Shown here: positions 1 to 8,579 of the stretch, piece after piece
Numbering within the stretch: the first letter of the stretch is position 1
Layout: each line of letters starts with the position of its first letter
DNA from: Kingella sp. (in: b-proteobacteria)
GTDB taxonomy: Bacteria > Pseudomonadota > Gammaproteobacteria > Burkholderiales > Neisseriaceae
Reading direction: 5' to 3'
Assembly (NCBI RefSeq): GCF_030527935.1
Contig: NZ_JAUMZV010000006.1
Span: 8,710 to 72,709 of the forward strand
Length of the DNA stretch: 64,000 bases
Made by a program: the position numbers and the translations under genes
Notes under the pieces: model-generated
Database searches by the model: none
Seen by the model: only the letters and a program-made list of their open reading frames with translations
Told to the model about the DNA's origin: nothing

Positions 1-2
1 CG

Positions 3-479
3 CGCGGCATCGCCTGCCATATTTTGAGCGGCGACCACGCCAGCGCGGTGAACCAGCTTGCCGAGCAGCTTGCCATCGCCCACCGCCGCGCCCAAGCCAC
101 GCCCGAAGACAAGCTCGCTTATGTGCAAGATTTGCAAGCGCAAGGCAAGCGCGTATTGATGCTGGGCGACGGCATCAACGATGCGCCCGTGCTGGCGGCG
201 GCGAATGTGTCGCTGGCGGTGGCTGGCAGCGCAGACGCTGCCCGCGATGGCGCAGACGTGATTTTGCTGCAAGACGACCTTGCCCTTATCCCGCGCCTGC
301 TGCACCAAGCCCAGCGCACGCGCCGCATCATCCGCCAAAACCTAATCTGGGCAAGCGTGTATAACCTGATTGTGGTGCCGCTGGCGGTGGCAGGCTGGGT
401 AACGCCGTGGCTCGCCGCGATTGGCATGAGCGCGAGTTCGCTGCTGGTGGTGGGCAATGCGCTGCGGTTAAGGAAATGA
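3..479 (+). CDS. Heavy-metal translocating P1B-type ATPase, C-terminal part (5' end outside window)
   Basis: The frame is open from the first bases and runs to TGA at 477-479, so only about 158 C-terminal residues are present. They contain the hinge motif GDGINDAPVLAAANVSLAV, which binds Mg2+ in the P domain of P-type ATPases, followed by two hydrophobic stretches (around 335-400 and 405-460) fitting the last transmembrane pair. P1B pumps export Cu+, Zn2+ or Cd2+ across the inner membrane. The metal-binding CPx helix that would give specificity lies outside the window. A TTG at 24 is an internal codon, not a start. The last codons lie inside the left arm of a 49-bp inverted repeat. Confidence 0.9.
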   Translation, partial: RGIACHILSGDHASAVNQLAEQLAIAHRRAQATPEDKLAYVQDLQAQGKRVLMLGDGINDAPVLAAANVSLAVAGSADAARDGADVILLQDDLALIPRLLHQAQRTRRIIRQNLIWASVYNLIVVPLAVAGWVTPWLAAIGMSASSLLVVGNALRLRK

Positions 480-666
480 TTTTAGCTTCGCAGAAGCTCG
501 TAAATTCGCTTTCAGGCTGCCTGAATGGTTAAAGGCAGCCTGAAAACCGTGTTGCATGGTTCTAAACGATTTGTTTGCGCAAGATGGATTTCAGGCTGCT
601 TCGCTCATTCGCTCCAAAGGCAGCCTGAAAGCGAATTTACGAGCTTCTGCGAAGCTAAAATCATTT
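474..666. repeat. 49-bp perfect inverted repeat around two converging stop codons
   Basis: Bases 474-522 and 618-666 are perfect inverted copies. They start with AAATGATTTTAGCTTCGCAG and end in an uptake sequence. The left arm holds the TGA of the ATPase, the right arm the TGA of rarA, so both genes end in the same Lys-stop plus 42 bases. The 95-base spacer holds further uptake sequences. It probably acts as a bidirectional terminator. Confidence 0.85.
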
Positions 667-1983
667 ATCTCCATCCCCGCCCTGCTCTGCCGCTTCGTCC
701 AATCCGCGCAGCCAAGCCAGTTTTTCGCCAATCTTAATCTCCAAGCCCCTGTCGGTGGGCTGGTAGAAATCGGGTTCGTCCATATCGTCGGGCATATAGC
801 TTTCGCCTGCGGCGTAGGCGTGCGGCTCGTCGTGGGCGTAGCGGTAGTCGCGCCCGTAGCCAAGTTCTTTCATCAGCTTGGTGGGCGCGTTGCACAGGTG
901 TACGGGAACGGCTGCGCTGCCGTGTTCGCGCACAAACTGGCGCATTTGGTTAAACGCGGTGTAGCCTGCGTTGGACTTCGCCGCCGCCGCCAGATACAGC
1001 ACCGCCTGCGCCAGCGCCAGCTCGCCTTCGGGGCTGCCCAGCCGCTCGTAGGTTGCTGCTGCGTCGTTGGCGATTTGCATGGCACGGGGGTCGGCAAGCC
1101 CGATGTCTTCCCATGCCATGCGCACGATGCGGCGGGCGAGATAGCGCGGGTCTGCGCCGCCGTCCAGCATGCGCGTGAACCAATACAGCGCGGCGTTGGG
1201 GTGCGAACCGCGCACGGATTTGTGCAGGGCGGAGATTTGGTTGTAAAACGCTTCGCCGCCTTTATCAAACCGCCGCAGCTGGCTGCCGAGCGTTTGCGCC
1301 ACCAGCTCGCTGCCGATTTCGGCGATGTTTTGCGTGCGGGCGGCGCGGGTGATTTGTTCCAGCGTGTTGAGCAACCGCCGCGCGTCGCCGTCGGCGTGCT
1401 GGATGATGAGCTGCTGCGCTTCGGGTGTGATGCGGGTGCGCTCGTTTTCAGGCAGCCTGAAAACTTTGTCGCACAGCTTGGCGAGTGCTTCGGGCTTGAG
1501 CGGTTTGAGCGTATAGACTTGGGCGCGGGAGAGCAGCGCGGCGTTCACTTCAAACGACGGGTTTTCGGTGGTCGCGCCGATAAAGGTTATCAGCCCGCTT
1601 TCAACGTGCGGCAAAAAGGCATCCTGCTGGGCTTTGTTGAAACGGTGCACTTCGTCAACAAACAATATCGTGCGCCTGCCGCGCTGCCACGCCATTTCGG
1701 CTTGGGTGATGGCTTCGCGGATGTCTTTCACGCCCGAAAACACGGCGGAAATGGGCAGAAACTGCGCGTCAAAACCCTGCGCCACAATCCGCGCCAGCGT
1801 GGTTTTGCCAATGCCCGCGCTGCCCCACAAAATCATGGAATGCGGCTCGCCGCTCGCCAGCGCAACGGCCAGCGGCTTGCCCGCGCCGGTTAGATGTTCC
1901 TGCCCCAGCACTTCATCCAGCGACTGCGGGCGCAGGCGTTCGGCAAGCGGGGCGGCGGGGGGGTGGGAGAATAAATCAGACAT
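661..1983 (-). CDS. rarA: Replication-associated recombination protein A (RarA/MgsA), AAA+ ATPase
   Basis: 440 residues, usual length for RarA, a clamp-loader-like AAA+ ATPase that acts at stalled replication forks. Walker A GSAGIGKTT is at about 54-62, Walker B ILFVDE at about 106-111, and sensor-type IGATTENPSFEV follows. The C-terminal half is the MgsA tetramerisation domain. I start at the ATG complementary to 1981-1983, giving MSDLFSHPPAAPLAERLRPQ; a longer frame to 2025 would add 14 residues that include a translated uptake sequence and is unlikely. It converges on the ATPase gene. Confidence 0.93.
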   Translation of the reverse strand: MSDLFSHPPAAPLAERLRPQSLDEVLGQEHLTGAGKPLAVALASGEPHSMILWGSAGIGKTTLARIVAQGFDAQFLPISAVFSGVKDIREAITQAEMAWQRGRRTILFVDEVHRFNKAQQDAFLPHVESGLITFIGATTENPSFEVNAALLSRAQVYTLKPLKPEALAKLCDKVFRLPENERTRITPEAQQLIIQHADGDARRLLNTLEQITRAARTQNIAEIGSELVAQTLGSQLRRFDKGGEAFYNQISALHKSVRGSHPNAALYWFTRMLDGGADPRYLARRIVRMAWEDIGLADPRAMQIANDAAATYERLGSPEGELALAQAVLYLAAAAKSNAGYTAFNQMRQFVREHGSAAVPVHLCNAPTKLMKELGYGRDYRYAHDEPHAYAAGESYMPDDMDEPDFYQPTDRGLEIKIGEKLAWLRGLDEAAEQGGDGDK

Positions 1984-2169
1984 GGTTTCAGGCTGCCTTG
2001 CGGTGGAAAGGGGATATTTTAACATTGCGGGCGATGAGGTTAGGCAGCCTGAAAACGTTTGATTACGATGCCTAGCGGTTTCTGTTGGATAGATTGGTTT
2101 TCAGGCTGCCTTAGCCTATCCGCATCTGCTAAAATCCCCTTTTCCCAGCAGCCTGAAAGCGAGTTTCTC

Positions 2170-2994
2170 ATGGCAAAAAAATCCGTTTACACCCAAGTCG
2201 TTATCGGCATCGCCGTCGTGCTCTTTGGCGCGATGGGCTACGGCGGCTACCGCTTTATCCAAGCCGTTAGCGACAGCGCGGCAGGCATCCAAAACACCGC
2301 CTCGCCCGTTGCCACCCTGCCCGAAATCAACCTAGAAGCCTCCGCCACACTGCCGCCCATGCCTGCCAGCGATGAAGCCAGCTCCGTGAGCACAGGCGAA
2401 GATGTTGCCATCCAAGCGGGCGATTTTTCCTACACCGCAGGCGAACCCAATATCCGCGTTTCGCTCACCAACAAAGGCAACTTCACCGTTTCCACCGTTT
2501 ACATCAGCCTCGCACTCTACATCAACGACAGCAAGCAAGCCGTTGCCGAAAGCAAAAGCATTCCCATCACGCTCAACACCCCGCTGGAAGTGGGCGGCAC
2601 CGTGGTGCTGGGCGTGCCCGCCGATGGCGTAACATGGCGCAGCGAAGCCGTGCAAGCTGCCAAAACGCGCAAAATTCTCGCCCAAATCACAGGCGTGAGC
2701 GATGAAGCCCAAAGCGACATTGCCTACTCGCAAAACAGCGCAGGCAAATGGCTCACCCAAGTCGCCAGCCCCGAGCCGCCGCCCGTAGCCAAAGACCCCA
2801 CGCCCGCCGCGCCGCCCCCGCAGCAGCCTGAAAACGAAGCCAACGAACAAGAACTCACCCCGCAAGAAACTGAATCGCCCGCCCCCGCCAAGCGCAAAAA
2901 ACCGCGCAGCATCAAAGAAGAGCTGGGCATGGAAGAAATGCCCACAGGCGAAACAGGCATCATTTCCTACGAACACAAAGAAGGCACCAAATAA
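2170..2994 (+). CDS. Single-pass membrane protein of unknown function, upstream of murD
   Basis: 274 residues. A transmembrane segment at about 9-30 (VVIGIAVVLFGAMGYGGYRF) is followed by a periplasmic part with a beta-rich stretch (about 75-190) reminiscent of FxLYD/DUF3426-type domains, then a proline-rich and charged tail. The ATG at 2170 is chosen because an in-frame start at 2059 would translate uptake sequences. The stop abuts the murD start (TAAATG), so the two are probably co-transcribed. I recognise no specific function; the link to cell-wall synthesis rests on position only. Confidence 0.75.
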   Translation: MAKKSVYTQVVIGIAVVLFGAMGYGGYRFIQAVSDSAAGIQNTASPVATLPEINLEASATLPPMPASDEASSVSTGEDVAIQAGDFSYTAGEPNIRVSLTNKGNFTVSTVYISLALYINDSKQAVAESKSIPITLNTPLEVGGTVVLGVPADGVTWRSEAVQAAKTRKILAQITGVSDEAQSDIAYSQNSAGKWLTQVASPEPPPVAKDPTPAAPPPQQPENEANEQELTPQETESPAPAKRKKPRSIKEELGMEEMPTGETGIISYEHKEGTK

Positions 2995-4326
2995 ATGAAG
3001 CAGCAAAACATTCTCGTGGCAGGGCTGGGCAGCACAGGGCTTTCCATCCTGCGCTATCTTGCCCACATCGGCGCAAGCCAAGTCGCCGCCTACGATGAAC
3101 AGCTTACCGCCGAACGCCAAGCCGAACTCGCCGCGCTGTTCCCGCAATTCCCCATCCTTTCAGGCAGCCTGAAATCCGCGTTGGCAGATAAAACCACGCT
3201 GATATTAAGCCCTGGTGTGAGCCGTAGGCAGCCTGAAATCCGCGAATTTGAACAACGCGGCGGCAAAGTAACAGGCGACGTTGCCATCCTAGCCGACCTG
3301 CTGCGCCATCACCCCGACCAAATCATCGCCATCACCGGCAGCAACGGCAAAACCACCACCACCAGCCTAGTCGGGCATTTATGCCAACAAAGCGGCTTGG
3401 ATACCGTTATCGCGGGCAACATCGGCACGCCCGTGCTAGACGCATGGCTGCAACGGCAAGGCAAAAGCACGGATGTGTGGGTGCTGGAATTATCCAGCTT
3501 TCAACTGGAAACCACGCCCTGCCTTGCCGCCGCAGCCGCCGCCTGTCTCAACATCTCCGAAGACCACCTAGACCGCTACGACGACCTGCTGGACTACGCC
3601 CGCAGCAAAGACCAAATCTTCAACGGCTGCCGCGTGCAAATCATCAACGCTGACGACCCATTCTGCCGCGCCATGCACCGCTCCGCGCAGCAAACGCGCC
3701 AATTCTCGCTCACACAAGCCACCGATTATTGGCTGGACAGCGTTTCAGGCTGCCTGAAACAACACGACACCGATTTAATGGCGCAAAGCCAAATCCCATT
3801 ACAAGGCAGCCACAACACCGCCAACGCGCTCGCCGCCATCGCCCTATGCGAAGCCATCGGCATCCCGCGCAGCGAACTGGTGCAACACATCCAAACCTTC
3901 CACGGCTTGCCCCACCGCGTAGAAAAAATCGGCGAAAAAGACGGCATTTCCTACATTGACGACAGCAAAGGCACCAACGTGGGCGCAACCGTTGCCGCCA
4001 TCGCAGGTCTGCCGCAAAAAATCGTGCTGATTGCGGGTGGGCAAGGCAAAGGGCAAGACTTCGCCCCGCTCGCCGCCGTGTTGCAAAATAAAGCCCGCGC
4101 CGTGTTCCTAATCGGCGTGGATGCGCCCAAAATCGCCGCCGAACTTGCCGCGCACAACGTGCCGCACCAATTTTGCGACACCCTGCCGCAAGCCGTTGCC
4201 GCCGCCCACGCCGCCGCGCACACAGGCGACATCGTGCTGCTTTCCCCCGCCTGCGCCAGCTACGATATGTTCAAAGGCTATGCCCATCGCGCGCAGGTGT
4301 TTAAAGAAGCGTTTGAGCGGTTGTAA
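2995..4326 (+). CDS. murD: UDP-N-acetylmuramoylalanine--D-glutamate ligase
   Basis: 443 residues, normal MurD length. The enzyme adds D-Glu to UDP-MurNAc-L-Ala with ATP in the cytoplasm. The N-terminal Rossmann-like domain reads [17 protein letters not shown]; the Mur-ligase ATP loop [10 protein letters not shown] is at about 115-124; further typical blocks are [27 protein letters not shown] and [12 protein letters not shown]. It follows the upstream membrane protein without a gap. Uptake sequences inside the gene are translated as GSLK and RQPE peptides. Confidence 0.97.
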   Translation: MKQQNILVAGLGSTGLSILRYLAHIGASQVAAYDEQLTAERQAELAALFPQFPILSGSLKSALADKTTLILSPGVSRRQPEIREFEQRGGKVTGDVAILADLLRHHPDQIIAITGSNGKTTTTSLVGHLCQQSGLDTVIAGNIGTPVLDAWLQRQGKSTDVWVLELSSFQLETTPCLAAAAAACLNISEDHLDRYDDLLDYARSKDQIFNGCRVQIINADDPFCRAMHRSAQQTRQFSLTQATDYWLDSVSGCLKQHDTDLMAQSQIPLQGSHNTANALAAIALCEAIGIPRSELVQHIQTFHGLPHRVEKIGEKDGISYIDDSKGTNVGATVAAIAGLPQKIVLIAGGQGKGQDFAPLAAVLQNKARAVFLIGVDAPKIAAELAAHNVPHQFCDTLPQAVAAAHAAAHTGDIVLLSPACASYDMFKGYAHRAQVFKEAFERL

Positions 4327-4463
4327 TCCCAAGGCAGCCTGAAAAACCATCCACCGCCTTGCTGGCAGCGTAGTCGCAGGCGTACAATATCCAACACAAA
4401 AGCAACAGTTTGTTTCAACCACCGCTTTCAGGTAGCCTGAAAGCATCAATAAGGAGAAAGACA

Positions 4464-4910
4464 ATGTTCAACAAATCCATCGCACTATTCAGCGCAACCA
4501 TACTGCTCGCCGCGTGCAACAGCGTGGCGCAACCCAAGCCCGCGCAACCGCAATCCGCGCCCGCCCCGCAATCGGCTGCGCCTGCGCCTATCCGCCAAGC
4601 ATGGCGTTTAACCGAATTGAGCGGCTTTAAAGGCGAAATCCCCGCCAACGCCAAAATGGATTGGACAAAGCTGCCCACCGCCTACGCCTACATGGGCTGC
4701 AATCACATGAATTTCCACGCGCAAGCCAGCAAATCAGGCAGCCTGAAACTGGGCGAAATGACATCCACCGTCATGCTGTGCGAAAACAATCAACTGGAAG
4801 ATGCGTTTACCATCGCCATGAAGCGGGTGTCGCGCTACGAAGTAAACGGGCAAACCTTGATTTTGCACGGCAAAAACGGCGTGCAAATAAAATTCACCCC
4901 CGCGCCATAA
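4464..4910 (+). CDS. META/HslJ-domain lipoprotein
   Basis: 148 residues. A lipoprotein signal peptide ends in LLAAC with the lipidated Cys at about 18, followed by a Pro/Ala/Gln-rich linker and a META/HslJ-like domain (WRLTELSGF, YAYMGCNHMNFHAQ, LGEMTSTVMLCENN). META domains occur in heat-inducible or secreted proteins of poorly known function. The ATG at 4464 has aaggag about 8 bases upstream; the longer in-frame start at 4410 would translate an uptake sequence. Expected location is an envelope membrane facing the periplasm or surface. Confidence 0.85.
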   Translation: MFNKSIALFSATILLAACNSVAQPKPAQPQSAPAPQSAAPAPIRQAWRLTELSGFKGEIPANAKMDWTKLPTAYAYMGCNHMNFHAQASKSGSLKLGEMTSTVMLCENNQLEDAFTIAMKRVSRYEVNGQTLILHGKNGVQIKFTPAP

Positions 4911-4928
4911 TGCGCATCCACGTATGAC

Positions 4929-4970
4929 AAGGCAGCCTGAAAGCGGTTTATCCACTTTCAGGCTGCCTTT
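4929..4970. terminator. Paired inverted uptake sequences, bidirectional terminator
   Basis: aaggcagcctgaaag and ctttcaggctgcctt form a hairpin with a short loop between converging genes (META lipoprotein and yciO). Inverted uptake-sequence pairs are known to double as terminators in Neisseriaceae. Confidence 0.8.
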
Positions 4971-4985
4971 ATTCCACCCCCCCCA

Positions 4986-5606
4986 TCATAGCCCAAACAA
5001 CCCTGCATCCCCCTTGCCCTGCCGCATCAACTCCACGCCATCGGTCATATCAATCACCGTGGTCGGCTCTGTGCCACACCAGCCGCCATCAATCACCAAA
5101 TCCACCGCGTGTTCCAAGCGGTCGCGGATTTCATACGGGTCGGTCAGTGGCTCATCATCTTCGGGCAACATCAGCGTGCTGCTCAACATCGGCTCGCCCA
5201 ATTCTTTCAGCAACGCCAGCGCAATCGCATTATCGGGCACGCGCAGCCCAATCGTTTTGCGCTTCGGATGCAGCGTGCGATTGGGTACTTCCTTGGTCGC
5301 CTGCAAAATAAACGTGTAGCTACCGGGAGTCGCCGCTTTCAGTTGGCGAAACTGGCTGTTGTCCACCTTGGCATAAGTGCCCAAATCGCTCAAATCCGCG
5401 CACATCAGCGTTAAATGATGCTTCAAATTAATCTTGCGAATCGCCAAAATCCGCTCCATCGCCGTTTTATCGCCCAGCGCGCAGCCAATCGCGTAACACG
5501 AATCGGTGGGATACACAATCACCCCGCCCTTGCGAATAATCTCCACCGCCTGTTTAATCAACCGCTCTTGCGGGTTTTCGGGATGAATAGCAAAAAATTG
5601 AGACAT
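4986..5606 (-). CDS. yciO: YciO/YrdC-family (Sua5-like) protein
   Basis: 206 residues with the YrdC fold: KGGVIVYPTDSCYAIGC near 26-42, RKINLKHHLTLMC, PGSYTFILQAT, and IGLRVPDNAIALALL. YrdC/Sua5 proteins make threonylcarbamoyl-AMP for the tRNA t6A modification. The YciO branch, which this resembles in length and in lacking a C-terminal Sua5 domain, has no firmly established role. It converges on the META lipoprotein gene; its upstream region carries uptake sequences and a repeat. Confidence 0.88.
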   Translation of the reverse strand: MSQFFAIHPENPQERLIKQAVEIIRKGGVIVYPTDSCYAIGCALGDKTAMERILAIRKINLKHHLTLMCADLSDLGTYAKVDNSQFRQLKAATPGSYTFILQATKEVPNRTLHPKRKTIGLRVPDNAIALALLKELGEPMLSSTLMLPEDDEPLTDPYEIRDRLEHAVDLVIDGGWCGTEPTTVIDMTDGVELMRQGKGDAGLFGL

Positions 5607-5658
5607 GGTTTATTCCTTTAAAAAATGTTTTCAGGCTGCCTATCGCATCAGGCAGCCT

Positions 5659-5807
5659 GAAACTTTTGCAAAACCTAAAATGAAATGAGAAATGGTCAAT
5701 CAGCCGTCATTCCTGCATAGGCGGGAATTTTGGTTAAATTTACGCAATAGTTTGTTACGGCATTTCTTAATTTTTCAGGCTGCTGTTAGGGGTTTTGCAA
5801 AGGTTGC
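5659..5807. repeat. 149-bp intergenic element with terminal inverted repeats (family 2)
   Basis: The ends are GAAACTTTTGCAAAACC (5659-5675) and GGTTTTGCAAAGGTTGC (5791-5807), near-perfect inverted copies. The same ends bound elements at 54915-55190, 61465-61617 and 63270-63422. This copy contains a dRS3-like repeat in its middle. No gene is visible inside. Confidence 0.7.
5709..5728. repeat. dRS3-like Neisserial repeat
   Basis: ATTCCTGCATAGGCGGGAAT fits the dRS3 pattern ATTCCC-N8-GGGAAT with one mismatch. dRS3 repeats are abundant in Neisseria and are used as integration targets by filamentous phages there. Confidence 0.65.
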
Positions 5808-5817
5808 AGCCTGAAAA

Positions 5818-6297
5818 TTATTTCGGCGTGGTTTTCAAATAATGCTCCAAAATCGCCAGCGCATACTGCACCGCCTGCTCTCGCACCGCCTTGCGCTCGC
5901 CTTTAAAATGATACTGCTTCGCCCAAATACGCTGCTTGGTGGCAAAGCCAAACCACACCGTGCCCACAGGTTTATCCGCTGTGCCGCCATCGGGGCCAGC
6001 AATGCCCGAAATGCTCAACGCATAATCGCTTTTTGCCGCAATCAACGCGCTCAACGCCATCTCACGCACCACTTCTTCGCTCACCGCGCCATAATGCCGC
6101 AACGTGTCGCTGTTCACATTCACCAACTGCTCTTTGGCTTGGTTGGAATAAGTAATGTATGCGCATTCAAAAAACGCCGAGCTGCCTGCAATGCTGGTTA
6201 ATTCCGCCGCCAGCAGCCCGCCCGTGCACGATTCGGCACAGGTAATTTTTTGTTTACGCGCAATCAATTCAGCCGCGATGTATTCAAGTCGTGTCAT
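5818..6297 (-). CDS. pncC: Nicotinamide-nucleotide amidohydrolase (PncC), CinA C-terminal domain protein
   Basis: 159 residues, a stand-alone CinA C-terminal domain. Diagnostic blocks are TCAESCTGGLLAAELTSIAG near the N-terminus with the catalytic Ser, YITYSNQAKEQLV, and LSISGIAGPDGGTADKPVGTVW. The enzyme deamidates NMN to NaMN for NAD recycling. It is followed after 26 bases by the zapD stop on the same strand, so it may be the last gene of the pilF-to-pncC run. Confidence 0.92.
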   Translation of the reverse strand: MTRLEYIAAELIARKQKITCAESCTGGLLAAELTSIAGSSAFFECAYITYSNQAKEQLVNVNSDTLRHYGAVSEEVVREMALSALIAAKSDYALSISGIAGPDGGTADKPVGTVWFGFATKQRIWAKQYHFKGERKAVREQAVQYALAILEHYLKTTPK

Positions 6298-6323
6298 GAT
6301 GTTCTCGGTTCACAACGCCGTTT

Positions 6324-7085
6324 TCAGGCTGCCTGCCGTATGGCAGAATCGCCATCAAAACTGCACACAATCATTTTAAAATCAATATCATGCGGGATAA
6401 CTTCGCCCCGCATCCCTTCTTGGCTCGCCTGCACAAAGCGAATATGCGTGAAATATTTATTCGCCGACACTTCGGGCAACGCCCCCAAACTTTGCGGAAT
6501 GGCAATCGTGAGCAAATGAATATTCTGCTCCATCTTGCTGTGTTCATAGTGCCCCGCTTCGGCATGGCATTGCACAACTATTTGATTACTCCGCAAAATT
6601 TCCAGCAGCAAATGCACCGCGTGATACGTGGGCATCATAAATTCACTCCAACGCTGCAAATCTTGCCTGCGCTTTTGTGCATCCACTTTTTGCCAAAAAT
6701 AATAACTCGGCAGCTCAACAGGCGTAGTCCCCCCCGCCACCAACATCCGCTGTTTCACCGCCATCAGCCATTCATTCTCGCGAATATGCTGCCCAAATTT
6801 TTGCTGCACTTCCTGCAAATTCTGCGCCGTTTGGTTCAACCGCTCCAACATCGGCGCATCATTTTGATATTTCTCACTTTGCCGCTGGCGTTCCAACTCC
6901 TGCAAAATATCCAACTTCAATTCCGCACGCGACGAGCTTTCCATAATCTCAAACAGCGTGCTCAACGCAATATGGTGCGACCATTTATCATCGCCAGAGG
7001 TGGCATGGTTGAAGCGGTTGAACAAATGCTCAATACGAATCAAGCTGCGAACGCGCTCGGTCAATGGGTGGTCAAAACTTAACAT
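6324..7085 (-). CDS. zapD: Cell division protein ZapD
   Basis: 253 residues matching ZapD (formerly YacF, DUF1342): FDHPLTERVRSLIRIEHLF at the start, then HHIALSTLFEIME, LKLDILQELERQR and a C-terminal beta-rich domain. ZapD bundles FtsZ protofilaments at the division ring in the cytoplasm. It follows coaE at 40 bases, the same gene order as in other Beta- and Gammaproteobacteria (pilD-coaE-zapD). Confidence 0.95.
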   Translation of the reverse strand: MLSFDHPLTERVRSLIRIEHLFNRFNHATSGDDKWSHHIALSTLFEIMESSSRAELKLDILQELERQRQSEKYQNDAPMLERLNQTAQNLQEVQQKFGQHIRENEWLMAVKQRMLVAGGTTPVELPSYYFWQKVDAQKRRQDLQRWSEFMMPTYHAVHLLLEILRSNQIVVQCHAEAGHYEHSKMEQNIHLLTIAIPQSLGALPEVSANKYFTHIRFVQASQEGMRGEVIPHDIDFKMIVCSFDGDSAIRQAA

Positions 7086-7125
7086 CTATATGATTTTCCT
7101 TATTTTTCACTGGCAAAACATCGTT

Positions 7126-7734
7126 TCAAGCTGCCTGAAACAACGCTAAATACGCGCGATGCTGTCGTTCAACCGCTTGCTGCAAATCCTGCAAACTGCC
7201 TGTATTGGCAATCACATCATCCGCAACGCGCAAACGCGCTTCATCGCTCGCTTGGCTAGCCATAATGGCGCGAACAGCCGCTCCTGTCAAACCATTGCGC
7301 GCCATCACACGCTGCACACGGACGCTTTCAGGGCAAGTAACCACCAAAATCCGCGCCACAATCGATTGAAAAATAGGATGTTCTACCAAAGTAGGAATTT
7401 CCACCACGCCATAGGCAGCCTGAAAATCCTTTTGCTGCCGCTCAATTTCAGCAAAAATCAACGGATGCAAAATCGCTTCCAACTTCGCCTTTTCCCGCTT
7501 ATCCGCAAACACCCGTTCGCGCATATAACCACGGTTTAGGCAGCCTGAAATGGTCAACGCACCATCACCAAATTGCTCACGAATCTGCTGCAATGCTGCA
7601 TTGCTCGCCGTTTGCGTAAGCTGTCGCGAAATCGCATCCGCATCAATTCGCGGCACGCCCAAAGCAGAAAAATCGGCAGCGACTTGACTCTTGCCACTAC
7701 CGATTCCACCTGTTAGTCCAATCCAAACAGTCAT
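7126..7734 (-). CDS. coaE: Dephospho-CoA kinase
   Basis: 202 residues, normal length. The P-loop GLTGGIGSGKSQVA is at the N-terminus, followed by FSALGVPRIDADAISRQL and a C-terminal helix. It phosphorylates dephospho-CoA at the ribose 3'-OH, the last step of CoA synthesis. The start lies 1-2 bases past the pilD stop, so it is translated from the pil operon message. Confidence 0.96.
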   Translation of the reverse strand: MTVWIGLTGGIGSGKSQVAADFSALGVPRIDADAISRQLTQTASNAALQQIREQFGDGALTISGCLNRGYMRERVFADKREKAKLEAILHPLIFAEIERQQKDFQAAYGVVEIPTLVEHPIFQSIVARILVVTCPESVRVQRVMARNGLTGAAVRAIMASQASDEARLRVADDVIANTGSLQDLQQAVERQHRAYLALFQAA

Positions 7735-7735
7735 T

Positions 7736-8569
7736 TTAAAAGCCTGATTTTATCAGCCACCAGTGAATAAAATCGCCCACCGAACCATGAAATAAAAACA
7801 CAAACCAGCCCGCAACTGCCAAGCATGGACCAAATGCCATAGGCGTATTTCGTGCAACACGTTTAACTAAAAACGCCGCGATGCCCACAAGAGAAGCCAC
7901 AAGCAAGGTAATCGGTATAACAGCAACGCCCAACCACGCACCAATCGCCGCCAGCAATTTGAAGTCGCCATAACCCATGCCTTCTTTGCCAGTCAGCAAT
8001 TTGAACACATGAAACAGCGTCCACAGGCTCATATAGCCCACCATCGCGCCAATAACAGCCTGCTCCAATGGCACAAAACCTGTGTACAAATTGAACAATA
8101 AACCGAACCATATCAATGGCAAAGTTAACTCATCAGGCAGCATTTGTGTATCTGCATCAATAAACGTCATCGCTACTACGTATGCCGTAAACACACACGC
8201 GCCAATGGTTTCTAGCGAATAACCATATTGCCACGCCATCAATCCGAACAACACACCTGTTAACAATTCCACCAACGGATAGCGGATGCTAATCGGCGTA
8301 TGACAAGAATGACATTTACCGCGCAACATCAACCAGCTAATCACAGGAATATTGTGCCAAGGCTTAACTCTCGCACCACAATTCCCACAGCGCGATGGCG
8401 GCGTGATGAGATTGAAAGTAGGCTGCTCAATTGCTTCTAATCCCAAATGTGCTCTCGCTGCCCGTGTCCAATAATTGTTCAACCACACGGGCAAGCGATA
8501 GATAACCACATTTAGAAAACTGCCAATCAATAGACCAAAAATAATGGCAAAGATAACAATAATATCCAA
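7736..8569 (-). CDS. pilD: Type IV prepilin peptidase / N-methyltransferase
   Basis: 277 residues. The N-terminal cytoplasmic domain has two CxxC pairs (CGNCG and CHSCH) that bind zinc. The catalytic aspartates lie in TFIDADTQMLPDELT and in the GxGD-type motif MGYGDFKLLAAIGAW. About eight hydrophobic segments fit an inner-membrane aspartyl protease. It cleaves and methylates prepilins. It sits directly after pilG (10 bases) and before coaE in one operon. Confidence 0.97.
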   Translation of the reverse strand: MDIIVIFAIIFGLLIGSFLNVVIYRLPVWLNNYWTRAARAHLGLEAIEQPTFNLITPPSRCGNCGARVKPWHNIPVISWLMLRGKCHSCHTPISIRYPLVELLTGVLFGLMAWQYGYSLETIGACVFTAYVVAMTFIDADTQMLPDELTLPLIWFGLLFNLYTGFVPLEQAVIGAMVGYMSLWTLFHVFKLLTGKEGMGYGDFKLLAAIGAWLGVAVIPITLLVASLVGIAAFLVKRVARNTPMAFGPCLAVAGWFVFLFHGSVGDFIHWWLIKSGF

Positions 8570-8579
8570 GGTTTATTCC

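Noticed and set aside
556..1893. Long open frame antisense to rarA
   Set aside because: It mirrors the rarA coding frame in high-GC3 sequence, has no recognisable domain, and begins in a repeat; the rarA motifs are unambiguous.
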